IMG/VR virus record: IMGVR_UViG_3300044617_002133
Location: 1-24,606 of that record
Source of the DNA: a virus
Length of the DNA: 24,606 bases
Direction: 5' to 3' (one strand)
The notes under the pieces are model-generated. The model ran no database searches. It saw nothing but the letters and a program-made list of their open reading frames with translations, and was not told where the DNA came from. A program made the translations under genes and the position numbers. Shown one piece after another: positions 7,740-15,104 of the stretch (position 1 is the stretch's first letter; each line of letters opens with the position of its first letter).

Positions 7740-8146
7740 TGGCACCGCGAGTCGTCATGGCGCTCGAGGTGAAGGGGCTCGAGGGGCTCAAGCGCGAGCT
7801 GCGCAAGCAGAAGCGCGAGTTCTTCCGCGAAATGGCGGCCGCTCTGCCCGTCGAGGCCGAGAAGCTCATGTCTCAGGCGAACGTGTCGGCTCCGAAGCGG
7901 AGCGGCGAGCTGGTCGGCAGCGCCAACGTCAGCGTCGTTCTGCAGGAGAACAAGGGGCGCGTGCGCGTGGCAGCGGCGTACCTCGACGAGAAGGCGGCGG
8001 CGGTGCACGAGGGGGTGCACTGGGGCGGGCGCGTTGAGGGGACGCGCGGTTTCAAGTGGTACGAGCGCGCATTCAACGCGTTTGAGGTCGGCTTCATCGA
8101 GCGCATCGCCCAGCGGCTGCGCCGTCTCACTGGAGGTGGCTCGTGA
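7739..8146 (+). CDS. HK97 gp10-like tail-completion (neck) protein
   Basis: Small neck or tail-completion protein of the gp10 family. The 135 residues begin MAPRVVMALEVKGLEGLKREL, followed by a long helix (KQKREFFREMAAALPVEAEKL), the family-typical APKRSGELVGS, a beta part with VRVAAAYLDEKAAAVHEGVH and the ending FIERIAQRLRRL. This helix, 'P.rTG.L..S', beta, 'Y...vEfG' layout is characteristic. ATG 7739 is chosen over the longer open frame because it overlaps the upstream stop (TGATG) and fits the family length. The stop overlaps the GTG of the fibre-like gene. Confidence 0.82.
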   Translation: MAPRVVMALEVKGLEGLKRELRKQKREFFREMAAALPVEAEKLMSQANVSAPKRSGELVGSANVSVVLQENKGRVRVAAAYLDEKAAAVHEGVHWGGRVEGTRGFKWYERAFNAFEVGFIERIAQRLRRLTGGGS

Positions 8147-9093
8147 GCGTCACTCCCTCTGCCCCGCCCGACGCCTCCGGCACGGTGCGCGGTCTCGTCA
8201 ACCTCGTCGCGCAGACGTTCGCAGGCGCGAAGACCTTCGTCGCTCTGCTCACCGCGTCGGCCGGCATTCAGCTCAACGCGCAGCTGCTGTCTGGCACTGC
8301 GTACACGTTCGGCGCGGGTGGCTTCTTCGGTGCGAACCCCGCATGGGTGACGACGAACACGACGAAGTTCATCATTCAGAACGGCACGCCCATCTCGGGG
8401 TTTGCCGGCATCGATGTGCGGGCAACCGGTGCGGTGCAGTTCGCATCGGCGCTTGGAGCTGGCGCGAGTGATGTTGTTGTGAAGGTCGGCTCCAGTCAGG
8501 CCGACGGCTCAGTCAACGCGAGCGCGAAATTGCTTTCGATCCGAACGGGCATCAGCGGAACAGAGATCGAGCGCGCCTTCTTTCAGAAGGGAGGCTTGAC
8601 GTTCTGGGGCGCTTCATCGAGCGCTATCAAGTGGGACAACGGTACGCCGGGCGTGTCGTGGCAGATCGAGGCTGCGCCGGGCACCGGGTCGCTGCGCTTC
8701 GGCAACAATACCTCGACCTACTTCGGGCTCCGATTTAGCGACGGCTACGCGGTGAGCGAGTTCGGCTACGAGTTTTCCGTGGGCGCAACCGTCTACCTCA
8801 AGACACGACTCGGCGCGCTCGACCAGTGGGGCACCGACTCAACCGGCACGCCCGGTGCCGCGACCATCAACAAGCCGACCGGGAAGAGCGCGATCGCCAT
8901 CGGCGCTTCGTCGGTCGTCATCACGAACTCGCTCGTCACCGCAGCGTCGCGTGTGATCATCACGCAGCACGCGCGCGATGCGACCTGCAAGGAACTCATC
9001 GCAGTGCCCGGCGCTGGAATCATCACCGTGAGCGGCACAGCCAACGCGACAGCCGCCCTCCCGTTCAGCTGGCAGGTCTCGAACATCCTCTGA
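8143..9093 (+). CDS. Fibre-like virion protein inserted in the neck block
   Basis: Predicted fibre or receptor-binding protein of 316 residues. The N-terminus GLVNLVAQTFAGAKTFVAL, with SAGIQLNAQLLSG after it, is a phrase often seen at the start of the repeat region in phage fibre-like proteins. The middle is beta-rich and low in charge. The C-terminus (AIAIGASSVVITNSLVTAAS, then FSWQVSNIL) resembles the terminal beta domain of many fibres. GTG 8143 overlaps the gp10-like stop. The gene looks foreign: it uses more AT-rich codons (GTT GTT, TTT AGC), carries five GATC sites although the rest of the window avoids GATC, and always uses ATC after G. Its place between the neck and tail terminator genes is unusual for a fibre. 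A head or neck whisker is a sensible alternative. Confidence 0.65.
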   Translation: MSVTPSAPPDASGTVRGLVNLVAQTFAGAKTFVALLTASAGIQLNAQLLSGTAYTFGAGGFFGANPAWVTTNTTKFIIQNGTPISGFAGIDVRATGAVQFASALGAGASDVVVKVGSSQADGSVNASAKLLSIRTGISGTEIERAFFQKGGLTFWGASSSAIKWDNGTPGVSWQIEAAPGTGSLRFGNNTSTYFGLRFSDGYAVSEFGYEFSVGATVYLKTRLGALDQWGTDSTGTPGAATINKPTGKSAIAIGASSVVITNSLVTAASRVIITQHARDATCKELIAVPGAGIITVSGTANATAALPFSWQVSNIL

Positions 9094-9100
9094 GGAACAC

Positions 9101-9337
9101 ATGCCCACTGCAAAACAGCAGGCCACCACCCTCGCGGTCGCGCTCTACCAAGAGGGCCCCGCCACCTTCCGCGAGAAGTTGGCCGAGGCCATCAACACGC
9201 TGAACGAGCTCGCCGCTCTGCACGACCGGGCGACGGCCGACACCACGGTCACCACCGTTCAGACGCAGACCTTCACCGACCAGCGCGATGCGTTGGTCGT
9301 CACCCGCTTTCAGGCGTGGCTCGCCGCGAATCCCTGA
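9101..9337 (+). CDS. Small protein of unknown function, neck region
   Basis: A 78-residue protein starting at ATG 9101 with the ribosome site GAGGAAC just upstream, seven bases after the fibre-like gene. Residues 1-45 are predicted helical (ALYQEGPATFREKLAEAINTLNELAALHD). The second half is Thr-rich (TTVTTVQTQTF) and ends in FQAWLAANP. There is no signal peptide, membrane segment or metal motif. The position next to the fibre-like gene suggests an adaptor, assembly factor or structural partner of that protein, but this is inference. Start, ribosome site and spacing make a real gene likely. Confidence 0.65.
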   Translation: MPTAKQQATTLAVALYQEGPATFREKLAEAINTLNELAALHDRATADTTVTTVQTQTFTDQRDALVVTRFQAWLAANP

Positions 9338-9340
9338 GCC

Positions 9341-10303
9341 ATGGCTGACCCGCGCTCCGTCATCGTTGTCGACTCCACCGGGGCACCGCTCACCAGCGGC
9401 ACGCCCGGGGTGCAGGCGTTCAACCGAGCGACGGGCGCCAGCCGCACCGCACCGGCGATTGCGCACCTGCCGGCGGTGCCGGGCACGTGGCGAATCCTGC
9501 CCACCGACGACGACGAGACCGTGGGCACGGTGGTGCTGGTCGACTTCGGGGCGGGCAACCTTCCCCGCTTCTGGTCGTTTCAGGTCCACAAGGCCGACAA
9601 CTCGAACCAGTTCTGGGCGGTGCCCGTCGTTGGCGCTGATGGCTCCGCCTGGGCCGGGGCGGCACCAACGTTCGGCGGCTACTCGGGCAGCCCCACCCCG
9701 TCGCTGACGGCCATGCCGGGCGCCGCGACCGCGCTCTACACGGCGGCGCCGAGCTCGGGCGACATCACCACGGGCGCCGAGGGCCGCATCGACGGGCCCG
9801 CCGGCTCGAGCCAGCCGTTCTGGAACGTCTCGACACTGCCGGCGAGCACCTCGAGCCCGTGGGAAGCGCCCTCGCCCGGGCCCGTGAAGAACCCCGCGCT
9901 CGACGTGGTGAACTTCCTCGACACGAAGGCGGCGGGCAGTCTCACGCTCGCGAAGGGCACCAACCTCTTCGTGGGCCCTGAGCGCAGCTTCCCGCGCACG
10001 GCGGCGAGCTGCGTGTTCGCGCTCAACACGGGCGGGCCCGGCCCTGAGCCGTACCTCGGCGGGCGCCGCACTGCGCTCTTCCGCCCGACGGTCCAGCTCC
10101 TGGTGCGCGCCGGCGCCGGAGACCTCGAGGCGGGCGAGGCCATCGCTCGAGCAGTCTTCGAGTGGCTCCACCAGTACGTGCTCATCGGGTACACCAGCCT
10201 CTACGTGCGCGACTCGGCGCCGGTGTACCTGGGCGAGTTCGACCAGCGGCACCGCTGGGCCATCAACGTCGAGTGCCAGTACCGGTCAAGCCTCGCGCCC
10301 TGA
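9341..10303 (+). CDS. Tail terminator with an extra N-terminal beta domain
   Basis: The C-terminal 135 residues (about 184-320) match a tail terminator or minor tail protein: PALDVVNFLDTKAAGSLTLA, NLFVGPERSFPRTAASCVFAL, GRRTALFRPTVQLLVRAG, EAIARAVFEWLHQY and INVECQYRSSLAP. This type caps the tail tube and fixes its length. Residues 1 to about 112 form a separate beta domain (SVIVVDSTGAPLTSGTPGVQ ... GTWRILPTDDDE ... VDFGAGNLPRFWSFQV ... GSAWAG) like the Ig-like adornments of phage structural proteins. A Ser/Pro/Ala-rich linker joins them. Terminators are normally 120-160 residues, so this is about twice the usual size. The stop codon is the first part of repeated motif copy A. Confidence 0.72.
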   Translation: MADPRSVIVVDSTGAPLTSGTPGVQAFNRATGASRTAPAIAHLPAVPGTWRILPTDDDETVGTVVLVDFGAGNLPRFWSFQVHKADNSNQFWAVPVVGADGSAWAGAAPTFGGYSGSPTPSLTAMPGAATALYTAAPSSGDITTGAEGRIDGPAGSSQPFWNVSTLPASTSSPWEAPSPGPVKNPALDVVNFLDTKAAGSLTLAKGTNLFVGPERSFPRTAASCVFALNTGGPGPEPYLGGRRTALFRPTVQLLVRAGAGDLEAGEAIARAVFEWLHQYVLIGYTSLYVRDSAPVYLGEFDQRHRWAINVECQYRSSLAP

Positions 10304-10340
10304 CGGCCCTCGGAATCGTGTGCGTGGTGGGGGGCATTCT
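10301..10340 (+). promoter_or_regulatory. Repeated intergenic motif, copy A (candidate promoter)
   Basis: It begins at the terminator-protein stop and contains the 13-base core CGGAATCGTGTGC (10311-10323), GTG three bases later, then GGCA-N-TCT ending at 10340. The same elements recur at the same spacing at 17775 and 20896. It stands 34 bases before the first tail-tube ATG, which has its own GAGGGA ribosome site, so it is placed like a promoter for the tail operon. Confidence 0.6.
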
Positions 10341-10374
10341 CCTCGTCGCTCGCTGACCTCCTGAGGGAACGCCC

Positions 10375-10782
10375 ATGGCCACTGCTGCACACCTCCGAAA
10401 GCTGTACGCGAAGAGCACCAGCGTCGCGCCTGTCGCCGGCGACGAAATCGACGGCTCGAAGGACTTCAGCTTCACCCGCTCGCGCGATGTCCTCGACACC
10501 ACCGACTTCAAGGACGGTGACCAGCGCACGAAGCTGCTCGGGCTGAAGGACGGCTCCGGCAACATCAGCGGCGACTGGGAGAACGGCGACGCCGTGCAGG
10601 CGCTGCTGCTCAGCTCGCACGACTCCGGCGCCCTCGTCTACATCACCGACCTGCCCGACGGCACCAACGGCTTCACCTTCCCGTGCCTCGTCGAGTCCAT
10701 CGAGACGGGCGGCGCCGTCGGTGACCTCGTCTCGCGCACCTTCAACCTCACGCAGGCCGGCGCGGCCATCGTCCGCCCGTAA
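10375..10782 (+). CDS. Tail tube protein (short paralogue)
   Basis: Probable major tail (tube) protein of 135 residues, the subunit that stacks into the hollow tail. FSFTRSRDVLDTTDFKDGDQ followed by KLLGLKDGSGNISGDW (about 31-68) is the hallmark of one tail-tube family, and the C-terminal strands (TFPCLVESIETGGAVGDLVS, RTFNLTQAG) fit the same beta-sandwich. A clear GAGGGA ribosome site lies upstream of ATG 10375. It is first in the block that follows motif copy A. The next gene contains the same domain, so tandem duplication is likely. Which of the two forms most of the tube cannot be decided here. Confidence 0.8.
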   Translation: MATAAHLRKLYAKSTSVAPVAGDEIDGSKDFSFTRSRDVLDTTDFKDGDQRTKLLGLKDGSGNISGDWENGDAVQALLLSSHDSGALVYITDLPDGTNGFTFPCLVESIETGGAVGDLVSRTFNLTQAGAAIVRP

Positions 10783-10791
10783 GGAGCGCCC

Positions 10792-11472
10792 ATGCCTGGC
10801 GTCGCCTACCAGTCCGTCGTTCGCGGCAGAGGCACGTCGACGGCGTTCACGAACGAGCCGACGACGAAGCTCACCGCGAACACCGTCTACCAGCTCAACA
10901 CCGACGCGCGCCGCCTGCTCGACCCGGGCGTTGCCCTCACTGTCGAAGTGGACGCCGACGGCCCCGGTGCTGGCGCCTACGTCGTGGCGCCGGCGAGCTC
11001 GTACACCGTCAACTGGCAGTTCGGCATCATCACCTTCCTCGCCGACCAAGGCGCGTCGGCGCTGGTGCGCGTCTCGGGCAGCTTCCTGCCCGTCGTCGAC
11101 CTGCTCGGTGTCACGTCGTGGAGCATCACCCAGTCCCGCGACGTGCTCGACGACACTGCGGTCAACAACTCGACGGGCAACCGCAGCAAGCGGCTCGGGC
11201 TTGAGGACCTCTCGGGCAGCATCGAGACGACCGAGCTCCTCACCGTCGACAACGACACCGGCGCCGGCGTGCAGCGGCTGCAGGACTACCTCGACAACGG
11301 CACGCCCTTCTTGCTCGAGGTGCTGCCCGGCACCGGGGCGAAGCGCTTCCGTGGCTGGGTGCTGCTCGAGTCGGGTGAGAACGGGGGCGGCGTCGCTGAC
11401 CTCATCAACAACACGGTCAACTTCACCGGCGCCTCTCGCGCCGTCGGGGCTGGCTGGTCTTGGGAGCCGTGA
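10792..11472 (+). CDS. Tail tube protein (long paralogue with N-terminal extension)
   Basis: A 226-residue protein whose C-terminal half repeats the domain of the preceding gene: residues 109-146 (WSITQSRDVLDDTAV, then KRLGLEDLSGSIE) line up with residues 30-66 there. The last 80 residues carry matching strands (GTPFLLEVLPGTGAKRFRGW, FTGASRAVG). The first 105 residues are extra and beta-rich (YQLNTDARRLLDPGVALTVE, YTVNWQFGIITFLADQGAS). The extension could decorate the tube surface or contact the baseplate. AGGAG stands before ATG 10792. The stop is two bases before the chaperone ATG. Confidence 0.72.
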   Translation: MPGVAYQSVVRGRGTSTAFTNEPTTKLTANTVYQLNTDARRLLDPGVALTVEVDADGPGAGAYVVAPASSYTVNWQFGIITFLADQGASALVRVSGSFLPVVDLLGVTSWSITQSRDVLDDTAVNNSTGNRSKRLGLEDLSGSIETTELLTVDNDTGAGVQRLQDYLDNGTPFLLEVLPGTGAKRFRGWVLLESGENGGGVADLINNTVNFTGASRAVGAGWSWEP

Positions 11473-11474
11473 CC

Positions 11475-11852
11475 ATGAATCGAACCGAAGCCCGCTCATT
11501 CCTGCTCGGTGGCTCGCGCCGCTTCCGCAGCGAGAAGGTGTCCGTGCTGCTGCCCGGTGATGCTGCGCCGCTCGAGCTCGAGGTCCGTCAGCCCACCTAC
11601 GCCGATCAGCAGCGCATCATCCGGGCCGGCAACGTGCAGGCGGGCAAGGAGTCGCAGGTCGACGGGCTCGCCATCGGTTTCGAGGCGACGTTGCTGTGCA
11701 CGTACGTCGACGGGGTGCGGCTCTTCGACGAGGCCGACCGCAAGGCCCTGCTCGAGATGGCCGGGTGCAACGAGCTGGTGCAGGCCGTGAGCGCCGTCGT
11801 CATGAAGCTCATCGCGGCGACGCCCACCGAGAAGGACGCCGAAAAAAACTGA
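11475..11852 (+). CDS. Tail assembly chaperone, short form (G-like)
   Basis: Counterpart of lambda gpG, a 125-residue chaperone that binds the tape measure and tube subunits during tail assembly. It lies between tube and tape-measure genes, the fixed place for this function. Typical features are the beta-rich start (RSEKVSVLLPGDAAPLELEV), the PTYADQQRII helix and a C-terminal helix NELVQAVSAVVMKLIAATP. ATG 11475 is two bases after the upstream stop; the open frame to GTG 11460 would overlap the tube gene. The last codons GAA AAA AAC lead into TGA and form a classic -1 slippery heptamer. Confidence 0.85.
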   Translation: MNRTEARSFLLGGSRRFRSEKVSVLLPGDAAPLELEVRQPTYADQQRIIRAGNVQAGKESQVDGLAIGFEATLLCTYVDGVRLFDEADRKALLEMAGCNELVQAVSAVVMKLIAATPTEKDAEKN

Positions 11853-12028
11853 AGGGGGACGGGCTCCGGCTCACCCTCTTCGAGGTGAGCGAGCGAGTTG
11901 GCCGTCCCGTGCACGAGTTGGAAGAGCAGCTGACGGTCGATGAGCTGCTCGAGTACCGCGCGTTCTGGAAGCTGAAGGCCGACGCGGAGAAAAAGGCGGC
12001 CGATGCGGCTCGCCATCGCAAGGGGTGA
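11475..12028 (+). CDS. Tail assembly chaperone, frameshifted long form (GT-like)
   Basis: Fusion made when ribosomes slip back one base at A-AAA-AAC (11843-11849), continue at CTG 11849-11851 and read to TGA 12026-12028, giving about 184 residues. The added 59-residue T domain (LTLFEVSERVGRPVHELEEQ, then TVDELLEYRAFWKLKADAEK) has the helical pattern usual for gpT-type domains, which recruit tail-tube subunits. It has no good start of its own, since the frame before the slip site lacks a plausible ribosome site and is not protein-like. It ends three bases before the tape-measure GTG. The product requires frameshifting and is inferred from sequence. Confidence 0.82.
11843..11908 (+). other. Programmed -1 frameshift signal
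   Basis: The slippery heptamer A AAA AAC (11843-11849, in frame) is followed after six bases by GGGACGG (11856-11862), which pairs perfectly with CCGTCCC (11902-11908). The enclosed 39 bases contain an inner hairpin CTCAC/GTGAG (11870-11889). Upstream, AAGGA at 11832-11836 resembles an internal ribosome-site stimulator. Heptamer, spacer and stem are in the arrangement known to promote -1 slippage. Confidence 0.82.
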
Positions 12029-12031
12029 ACC

Positions 12032-14191
12032 GTGTCGCTTCAGGTCGGCAGTCTCTACGCGAGCCTCACCGCCTCCACCTCGGGGTGGAGCAAGGCGATG
12101 GACGGCGCGCTGAAGACTGCCGAGAAGTTCGCGAAGGACATGAAGAAGCTGTCGAGCGAAATCGCCTCGACCGGGGCGGCCATGACGGCGGTCGGCGCGG
12201 CCGCGGTCGCCCTGGCGCAGTCGGTCGACGGGCCGACGAAGACGGCGATGGACGGGCTGCACAAGTCGACGCAGCTGCTGGCGGTGCAGGTCGCCGACAT
12301 GCTGCTGCCGGCCATTCGCGCGCTCTCCGAGATGATGAAGACGGCGGCGGGTGTCGTTGCCGGGCTCAGCCCACACACGAAAGAGATGATCTCCACCTTC
12401 GCCGTCATCGCGGTGCAGGTGGCTGCCGCGGCAAAGGCCTTCAGCATGCTCTCGGGTCTCGCGGGGAGCGTGTTGGGGTTGGCTCGTGCGCTCCTCGCAG
12501 TCTCCGCGCCCCTGGCGGGCATTGCGCTCGCGGTCGGTGCCGTCGTGGCGGTGGTGATTCTGCTGCACCGGGCGTGGCGGAAGAACTGGGGCGGAATTCA
12601 GGAAGCCACGGCGGAGGTGCTCGAGTGGCTCCGTAAGGGCTTCAGCCAGCTCGCCGACTTCATGGGCGGCGTGTGGAACTTCATGGTCGACGGCGCGAAG
12701 GGCTTCGTTGATGGGCTGCTCGCCGTCGGTTCGGCCATCGAGCGCATCACTGGGAAGAAGCTCGGCATCGACGGCATGCGCGAGGGCTTCGCCGGACTGT
12801 GGAAGGACCTGAAGAGCGGCAGCTTCTTCAGCGGCGCGTTCGAGTTCGGCAAGTCGCTGGGCGCGCAGGTCGGCGGCGCCATGAGCGAAGAGTTGAAGCT
12901 CATCATGAACGAGCTCGGCATCGACAAGCTCTTCAGCCAGGGGAAGGTCATCGGGCTCGGGCGGGGCATGGGCGGCTCCAGCATGCCGAGTAACCCGGCG
13001 GGTCGGGGCTCGGAGATGAACGGGCGCGGTGGTGCAGCGTTCGGTCCCGAGGTCGGCAACATCAGCACCAGCGCGGCGGCGGACAACCGCTTCTTCCGCG
13101 AGATGACGATGATGGCCGATCAAGCCGAGGCGACGAACAACCGCCTCGCCAAGACCTTCGGCAGGGCCGAGGCGCATGCAGTCACGATGGAGAATGCAGC
13201 GAAGCGCGCGGCCGAGCACGCGAAGAAGCACGCCGCGGTGGTCGCGACGCTGAAGACGATGGGCAACACCCTCGTGCAGAACACCGGCGCGCTTGGCGCC
13301 GCCATCAGCAACATCGCCAACGCGGCCTCGCAGGGTGGGCCGTGGGCAGCGCTGCTCGCCGCGGTGATGGAAATCTTCAACCGCATGCAGTCGTTCCAGC
13401 GCCTGCTGCGCATCTTCGAGCAGATGTTCGTGCGGCTCGGCGAGATGCTAGCCCCGCTGCTCGACGGCATCTTCAAGCTCATCGGCGACGCAGTGGCGTG
13501 GTCGATTGAGGGACTGAAGCCGCTCTTCGATGCGCTGCAGCCGCTGTTCGATGCGCTGCTTCCGCTGCTCACCAAGATGCTCTCGGGCATCGGGCAGACG
13601 AACGCTCTCTTCAGCGGACTCGCGCCCGTCATCGAGGTGTTCGCGACCGTCATCGGTGCGGTGTTCGAGGCGTTGAAGCCGCTCATGGACATTCTCGGGC
13701 TGCCGATGAAACTCGCCATCAGCGGCATCTTGGCGTTCGTGCTCGCGCTGAATGAAATTGCCGCTGCTCTCGGCGACGCGAAGGCGGCCGACGAAGCAAA
13801 GCGGCTGCGCGGACTCATCGACAAGCTCTGGGCGCCCGACGTCGACGCGCGCAATGCCGCCGATGCGGCCGCTGCCGGGGCCATGTGGGACCTCGACCGC
13901 AGCGCAGGGGACGCAAGTGAGTCCCTGTCGAAGATGGCTGAGTCGCTCACCAATGTGCCGAGCGGCTACAAGATGGCGCTCGCCCGCTTCAACGCTGACA
14001 CCGGCATGACCGGTACGCCCTTCGCCGGTGGCGGTGGTGGCGGCACGACCATCAATGGCGACGTGTACGTGACCAGCTCGGCCGAGACGGTCGAGAACCT
14101 CGCCGAAGACGCAAAGAAGGAAGCGGCTCGCGAGCGAGGCCAGCAGCGCGGCACCGGGGCGCCACCTCGAGGCCGGGGCGGGAGGGACTGA
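12032..14191 (+). CDS. Tail tape measure protein
   Basis: Sets tail length and passes through the tail lumen at infection. The 719-residue protein starts VSLQVGSLYASLTASTSGWS, has an amphipathic helical N-terminal part, a long hydrophobic stretch (about 121-178, ending VGAVVAVVILLHRAW) and a Gly/Met/Ser-rich linker (about 310-345). Further helices follow (KRAAEHAKKHAAVVATLKTM, FVRLGEMLAPLLDGIFKLIG, MKLAISGILAFVLALNEIAA) before a Gly-rich tail with TTINGDVYVTSS. At roughly 0.15 nm per residue the tail would be near 110 nm; this is an estimate from the known scaling. No peptidase or lysozyme motif is apparent. GTG 12032 is three bases after the T-domain stop. Confidence 0.9.
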   Translation: MSLQVGSLYASLTASTSGWSKAMDGALKTAEKFAKDMKKLSSEIASTGAAMTAVGAAAVALAQSVDGPTKTAMDGLHKSTQLLAVQVADMLLPAIRALSEMMKTAAGVVAGLSPHTKEMISTFAVIAVQVAAAAKAFSMLSGLAGSVLGLARALLAVSAPLAGIALAVGAVVAVVILLHRAWRKNWGGIQEATAEVLEWLRKGFSQLADFMGGVWNFMVDGAKGFVDGLLAVGSAIERITGKKLGIDGMREGFAGLWKDLKSGSFFSGAFEFGKSLGAQVGGAMSEELKLIMNELGIDKLFSQGKVIGLGRGMGGSSMPSNPAGRGSEMNGRGGAAFGPEVGNISTSAAADNRFFREMTMMADQAEATNNRLAKTFGRAEAHAVTMENAAKRAAEHAKKHAAVVATLKTMGNTLVQNTGALGAAISNIANAASQGGPWAALLAAVMEIFNRMQSFQRLLRIFEQMFVRLGEMLAPLLDGIFKLIGDAVAWSIEGLKPLFDALQPLFDALLPLLTKMLSGIGQTNALFSGLAPVIEVFATVIGAVFEALKPLMDILGLPMKLAISGILAFVLALNEIAAALGDAKAADEAKRLRGLIDKLWAPDVDARNAADAAAAGAMWDLDRSAGDASESLSKMAESLTNVPSGYKMALARFNADTGMTGTPFAGGGGGGTTINGDVYVTSSAETVENLAEDAKKEAARERGQQRGTGAPPRGRGGRD

Positions 14192-14194
14192 GCC

Positions 14195-15103
14195 ATGCCC
14201 GTTCTGGCCATTGCCGGCGTCGAGCTGCCCGTCGTGCCTGAGACGCTGCGCCGCTCGTTCGAGACCGTGGGCCAGCGCTCGCGTAACGCGCGGGGGCACA
14301 CCGTGCTCGAGCGCCGGCGCGCGAAAAGCATCATCGAGTTCGAGCTCAGCCCCTGCCCCTTCGAGGAAGCGATGCTCTACCGCTCGCTCATCCTCGGCGA
14401 GGGCGAGTTCTGGAACACGCTCACCAGCGCATACGGGGCGAAGGGTCTGCAGCTCACCGGCACCGGGGCATGGAGCGGGAGCGGCGGCGGCAACCCGCAC
14501 AACGGCAACGGCACTTTCGTGCTCACCACGGGGCAGACGATGGTGGTGCCTGGTCGCTTCTACGACCAGAGCGCGGTGAGCGCGACCACGGGAGGCATCA
14601 CCGGGGCGACGCTCATCGGGTGGCGCTTCGACGGCGCCGCGTACCGCCTGGCGGGCTTCAGCTGGCGCTCGGGCGACTTGGTGGTGGCCACGCGCCGCGA
14701 GAAGCTGGGCTCACTCGGGAGCTCGGGCGCGGCGCAGGCGTACACCGGCACGGAGACGCTCGCGGTGTCGGCCGGCAACATGACCCTCACTGCACCCGGC
14801 GCTGGCGGGCCTTGGCGGTGGAGCAACATCACCGTCTACCCGTGGTTCTGCGACTCGACGCTCGTCGACCTGCTCCTCGATGGGCAGGCGGCCAGCACGT
14901 ACACCCTGCCGCAGCTTCCTCGCGTGTACGTGACGGGCGATGCGGTGCTGCCGCTCGACCAGCAGAACGCCACGGGCGGGCTCAACCAGGCGTCGCTCAT
15001 CTGCACCGGCGAGGTGGACGAACTGACCTCGGTGTCTCTCGCGCGCGGGGGCACGTTCCGCCACACCGACATGCGCCTGAGCGGCTCGCTCATCGAGGTG
15101 TGA
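14195..15103 (+). CDS. Distal tail (Dit-position) protein, unrecognised sequence
   Basis: A 302-residue, beta-rich, Gly-rich protein between the tape measure and the large tail-tip gene, where distal tail (Dit) proteins lie. The N-terminus has a substrate-neutral RRSFETVGQRSRNARGHTVL segment and FELSPCPFEEAMLYRSLILG, followed by an insert with GSGGGNPHNGNGTFVLTTGQ. The C-terminus (YTLPQLPRVYVTGDAVLP, FRHTDMRLSGSLIEV) is all strand-like. No enzyme motif is visible. ATG 14195 stands three bases after the tape-measure stop. A hub or Dit role is inferred from gene order; a minor tail protein is the alternative. Confidence 0.6.
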   Translation: MPVLAIAGVELPVVPETLRRSFETVGQRSRNARGHTVLERRRAKSIIEFELSPCPFEEAMLYRSLILGEGEFWNTLTSAYGAKGLQLTGTGAWSGSGGGNPHNGNGTFVLTTGQTMVVPGRFYDQSAVSATTGGITGATLIGWRFDGAAYRLAGFSWRSGDLVVATRREKLGSLGSSGAAQAYTGTETLAVSAGNMTLTAPGAGGPWRWSNITVYPWFCDSTLVDLLLDGQAASTYTLPQLPRVYVTGDAVLPLDQQNATGGLNQASLICTGEVDELTSVSLARGGTFRHTDMRLSGSLIEV

Positions 15104-15104
15104 C

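Noticed and set aside
10274-10356. A possible 27-residue membrane peptide (ending ALTALGIVCVVGGILLVAR) across motif copy A
   Set aside because: The same motif in copy B has a stop in the equivalent frame, so the conservation is at the DNA or RNA level and not in a peptide.
10721-11560. 279-codon plus-strand frame over the tail-tube gene
   Set aside because: It is Ser/Arg/Ala low complexity, out of frame with two well-supported tail genes, and has no ribosome site.
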